Shown here: piece after piece, positions 32,628-34,844 of the stretch
Numbering within the stretch: the stretch's first letter is position 1
How the letters are laid out: the number at the start of each line of letters is the position of its first letter
Assembly (NCBI GenBank): GCA_949045875.1
Contig: CARPYP010000016.1
Span: forward strand, 1 to 34,844
DNA length: 34,844 nucleotides
Reading direction: 5' to 3'
Source of the DNA: an uncultured Clostridia bacterium
Lineage (GTDB): Bacteria; Bacillota; Clostridia; TANB77; CAG-508
Position numbers and translations under genes: made by a program
The notes under the pieces: model-generated
The model's input: the letters and a program-made list of their open reading frames with translations, nothing else
What the model was told of the DNA's origin: nothing
The model's database searches: none

Positions 32628-32658
32628 TTTACTACAATCCCCCTTTTGTTACAAATAT

Positions 32659-33477
32659 TTATTTATATATAATCTGATCTAATAAAGTAAATACTATAAA
32701 TAATACCAAATTTACAATTACAATCATTGCTCCTGTACTAATATTATATATATATGAAAAATAAATGCCTATAAAGAATGAAAATATACTAATTATACCT
32801 GATGAAATTACTACTTTTTTAAATGTTTTAAATAATCTCATTGAGGTTAAAGCTGGGAATATAATTATGCTACTTATAAGCATAGTTCCCATCATTCTCA
32901 TTCCTACTACTATTATAACTGCTGTTAATACTGCTATTATATTTGTATACCATTTTACATTTAATCCACTAGCCTTGGCAAAATTTTCATCAAAGGTTAC
33001 TGCAAATAATTTTCTATAATATATTAAAAATAATATTCCAACAATAATACTTACAATTACACTTAATATTACATCACTTTCACTCATTGCTAATATGCTC
33101 CCAAACATATAGTTCCATACATCAGTGTTTATACCAGTTGTTGCAGATGTTATGGCAACTCCTATTGCCAAACTACTACTAGCAATAATTCCAATAGCAC
33201 TATCACTTTGAATTTTACTGTTATTTCCTATTTTGAGTAATAATACTGCTGCTATTATTACTACTGGTATTGATATAAATAATGGACTCCATCCTATGGC
33301 CAATGCTACTGCTAAAATACCAAAACCTACATGAGACAATCCATCACCTATCATTGCATATCTTTTTAATACTAAACTGACACCTAAAAGAGCTGCGCAT
33401 AAACTTACTAATGTACCAACTAAAATTGCCCTCTGGATAAATTCATATTGTAGCATTTCAATTATTGTATTTATCAT
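32659..33477 (-). CDS. Zn/Mn-type ABC transporter permease (ZnuB/MntB family)
   Basis: A 272-residue ABC-3 family permease with eight or so membrane helices and the family sequences GVSLVLKRYAMIGDGLSHVGF near the start and GMRMMGTMLISSIIIFPALT near residue 195. It works with the ATPase 14 nt upstream and moves a divalent metal; zinc or manganese cannot be told apart from sequence. No substrate-binding lipoprotein gene is present in the window. Confidence 0.9.
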   Translation of the reverse strand: MINTIIEMLQYEFIQRAILVGTLVSLCAALLGVSLVLKRYAMIGDGLSHVGFGILAVALAIGWSPLFISIPVVIIAAVLLLKIGNNSKIQSDSAIGIIASSSLAIGVAITSATTGINTDVWNYMFGSILAMSESDVILSVIVSIIVGILFLIYYRKLFAVTFDENFAKASGLNVKWYTNIIAVLTAVIIVVGMRMMGTMLISSIIIFPALTSMRLFKTFKKVVISSGIISIFSFFIGIYFSYIYNISTGAMIVIVNLVLFIVFTLLDQIIYK

Positions 33478-33491
33478 CTAATTATCCCTTT

Positions 33492-34160
33492 CTATACTAT
33501 TTTGTATCTCTCTGGTAATCCATCAAATGTTACTTTTCCTCTTTCTATCTCTATTACTCTTGTTGCATATTTTACTGCTCTTTCCACATCATGTGATACC
33601 ATAACTATAGTAAGATTTCTTTTTTTGTTTAACGTTTTAAGAGTTGCATATATTTTTCTTGCAATATTAGGGTCTAAACCATTTGTTGGTTCATCTAATA
33701 CTATTAGATTATTTGTAGCACACATAGCTCTTGCAATTAAAACTCTTTGCTGTTGACCTCCTGATAAATCTCTGAAACATTTTTTTCTAATAGTATAGAT
33801 GTCTAATTCCTGCATAATCTCGTTGGCTTTTTCTTTGTCTTGTTTTGTGTACCATATATTTTTAATATTATTTGATATAGTTCCACTTAATACCACTTCT
33901 TCTATAGATGCTGGAAAATTTTTCTGTATTTCTGTTTTTTGTGGCAAATACCCTAACTTTTCTTTTAACGTAATTTTTCCTTCTGGTACTTTGTTAAGTC
34001 CAACTATACATTTAATTAAAGTACTTTTACCTGAACCATTTTCACCAACAATACATAAAAAATCACCTTCATTTACAGAGAGGCTTATATTTTTTAAAGT
34101 ATCTTCATCATCTCTAGATTCATACCTAAAAGTTAAGTTCTCTATATTAATTAAATTCAT
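33492..34160 (-). CDS. Zn/Mn-type ABC transporter ATPase (ZnuC family)
   Basis: A 222-residue ATPase with Walker A GENGSGKST at 39-47, Q-loop at Q74, signature LSGGQQQR, Walker B LIVLDEPTNGLD, and the H-loop in VSHD. AAAGGA precedes the ATG. First gene of ATPase > permease > mgtE, with a consensus promoter upstream. A 19-bp inverted repeat TTCAAA-N7-TTTGAA lies in its leader and could bind a metal regulator, but it does not match the known Fur or Zur boxes. Confidence 0.92.
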   Translation of the reverse strand: MNLINIENLTFRYESRDDEDTLKNISLSVNEGDFLCIVGENGSGKSTLIKCIVGLNKVPEGKITLKEKLGYLPQKTEIQKNFPASIEEVVLSGTISNNIKNIWYTKQDKEKANEIMQELDIYTIRKKCFRDLSGGQQQRVLIARAMCATNNLIVLDEPTNGLDPNIARKIYATLKTLNKKRNLTIVMVSHDVERAVKYATRVIEIERGKVTFDGLPERYKIV

Positions 34161-34197
34161 TTATTTTTCCTTTCAAATTGCTATTTTGAACGTTAAA

Positions 34198-34226
34198 ATT
34201 ATATATTATTTTTTTCAATTTGTCAA
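34198..34226 (-). promoter_or_regulatory. Consensus promoter of the metal ABC/mgtE operon
   Basis: Perfect TTGACA and TATAAT separated by 17 bases on the minus strand, 38 nt before the ATPase start. Confidence 0.88.
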
Positions 34227-34332
34227 TGGATATTCATTTAGATTTAATTTGTTTATGAAAGAAATTTCATTGTCTTCGTATAGTTGTACGAAAACTATTT
34301 GAACAGATAGAAACGTATATTGATTTTTTAAA

Positions 34333-34431
34333 TCAATCTTTATATATTTTATGAATATTCAAATTATTTATTTCTTTAGCACATTTTTCTGTTGTTCCTG
34401 TTTTGCTAGCATATATAATTAAAGTTTTCAA
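34333..34431 (-). pseudogene. N-terminal remnant of a flavodoxin-type protein
   Basis: A TTG at 34431, preceded by GAGGGG five bases upstream, opens a 32-codon frame beginning MKTLIIYASKTGTTEKCAKE, which is the first strand and the FMN phosphate loop (xSxTGTT) of flavodoxins. It stops at TGA after about 32 residues of the usual 140-180, with no continuation seen downstream. Confidence 0.65.
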
Positions 34432-34487
34432 ATTATCCCCTCTTACTCTCAACAAATAGTTTCATTATGAAATTATTTTACTAAATC

Positions 34488-34749
34488 TTATTTTATAATA
34501 TGTGCTGTAATAATTGTATAACTATAAGAGTTAATAGTTATTATTATATTATCAATCTCACAATACCAATTCTTTCCTTGCTTTAATTTGCAATAACTTA
34601 CTAAATACCATGATTTATTTTTAAACCATATTTGTAATGGTTCTACAATTCTCTTACTTTCTTCCCCATTAGAATTATAATAAGTAAATTGTACTAGCTG
34701 CTTATTTAAAATTGCTGATTTAATAATGTCAAATTGTTCTTCTTGTTTT
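34488..34749 (-). pseudogene. WYL-domain fragment of a transcription regulator
   Basis: The minus strand encodes, without a start codon, KQEEQFDIIKSAILNKQLVQ, FTYYNSNGEE, RIVEPLQIWFKNKSWYLVSY and about 30 further residues to TAA at 34488. This is the core of a WYL domain, including the name motif WYL and the conserved R-x-V-x-P. The HTH domain that normally precedes it and the C-terminal extension are missing, so it is probably a relic. The upstream frame ends in a stop just before. Confidence 0.7.
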
Positions 34750-34844
34750 TTACTTACTTAACATTTTTATTGCTTCATCTTCATTTTCTACAAAAAATAT
34801 ATCTTTACCATTATTGCTTTCATATATGAAATCTTTTAATGGTT
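34750..34844 (-). CDS. C-terminal end of a gene cut by the window edge, unknown
   Basis: An open minus-strand frame enters from the right edge and reads PLKDFIYESNNGKDIFFVEN then EDEAIKMLSK before TAA at 34750. About 30 residues, not recognised. It may be intact outside the window or another relic like its neighbours. Confidence 0.4.
   Translation of the reverse strand, partial: PLKDFIYESNNGKDIFFVENEDEAIKMLSK

Noticed and set aside
32628..32658. Mg-sensing riboswitch (M-box) before mgtE
   Set aside because: Only 31 nt separate mgtE from the upstream gene, too short for an M-box, and none of its conserved stems are visible.

Overview
The window is very AT-rich DNA with standard-code genes, strong Shine-Dalgarno sites, TTGACA/TATAAT promoters, a type A RNase P RNA, LexA, GreA, FeoAB and a RR/ABC/kinase operon. 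Together these indicate a low-GC Gram-positive bacterium, probably a gut-type clostridium (inference). Nearly all genes are on the minus strand. The plus-strand genes are confined to 11.3-17.1 kb.

Layout from left to right: a truncated gene and tRNA-Thr(CGU); a four-gene two-component/ABC transporter operon (0.4-3.8 kb) of the antimicrobial-peptide resistance type; rnpB; a run of minus-strand genes priA > def > aspartokinase > unknown > transglutaminase-like (4.6-9.9 kb), whose end abuts a dead YoeB-type toxin; a membrane protein (10.4-11.1 kb) divergent from a small secreted, membrane-anchored protein; a frameshifted smpB (12.1-12.5 kb); an accessory locus (12.8-17.9 kb); feoA-feoB, greA, an unknown clostridial protein and lexA (18-22.4 kb); galE with a PHP-type phosphatase; a membrane-bound HTH regulator; an MFS transporter with McrBC restriction (26.4-31.2 kb); and a Zn/Mn-type ABC transporter with MgtE (31.3-34.2 kb). 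The right edge holds decayed fragments of a flavodoxin and a WYL-domain regulator.

The most unusual part is 12.8-17.9 kb. A STAND NTPase (HTH, P-loop, helical repeats) is transcribed divergently from a more GC-rich two-gene unit: a protein with the ordered metal/guanylate-site histidines of RtcB RNA ligases but otherwise very divergent, and a histidine phosphatase. The shared promoter region carries a palindrome ATTGATA-N7-TATCAAT. The same palindrome, with the same spacing, lies upstream of the neighbouring alpha/beta hydrolase, so the four genes may be one regulated RNA-repair or conflict module (inference).

The intergenic gaps also carry a structured repeat of about 140 bp in full and partial copies (3.9, 10.3, 17.1, 20.3 and 24.5 kb). 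In four of the five copies its hairpin end lies next to a terminator-like stem-loop.
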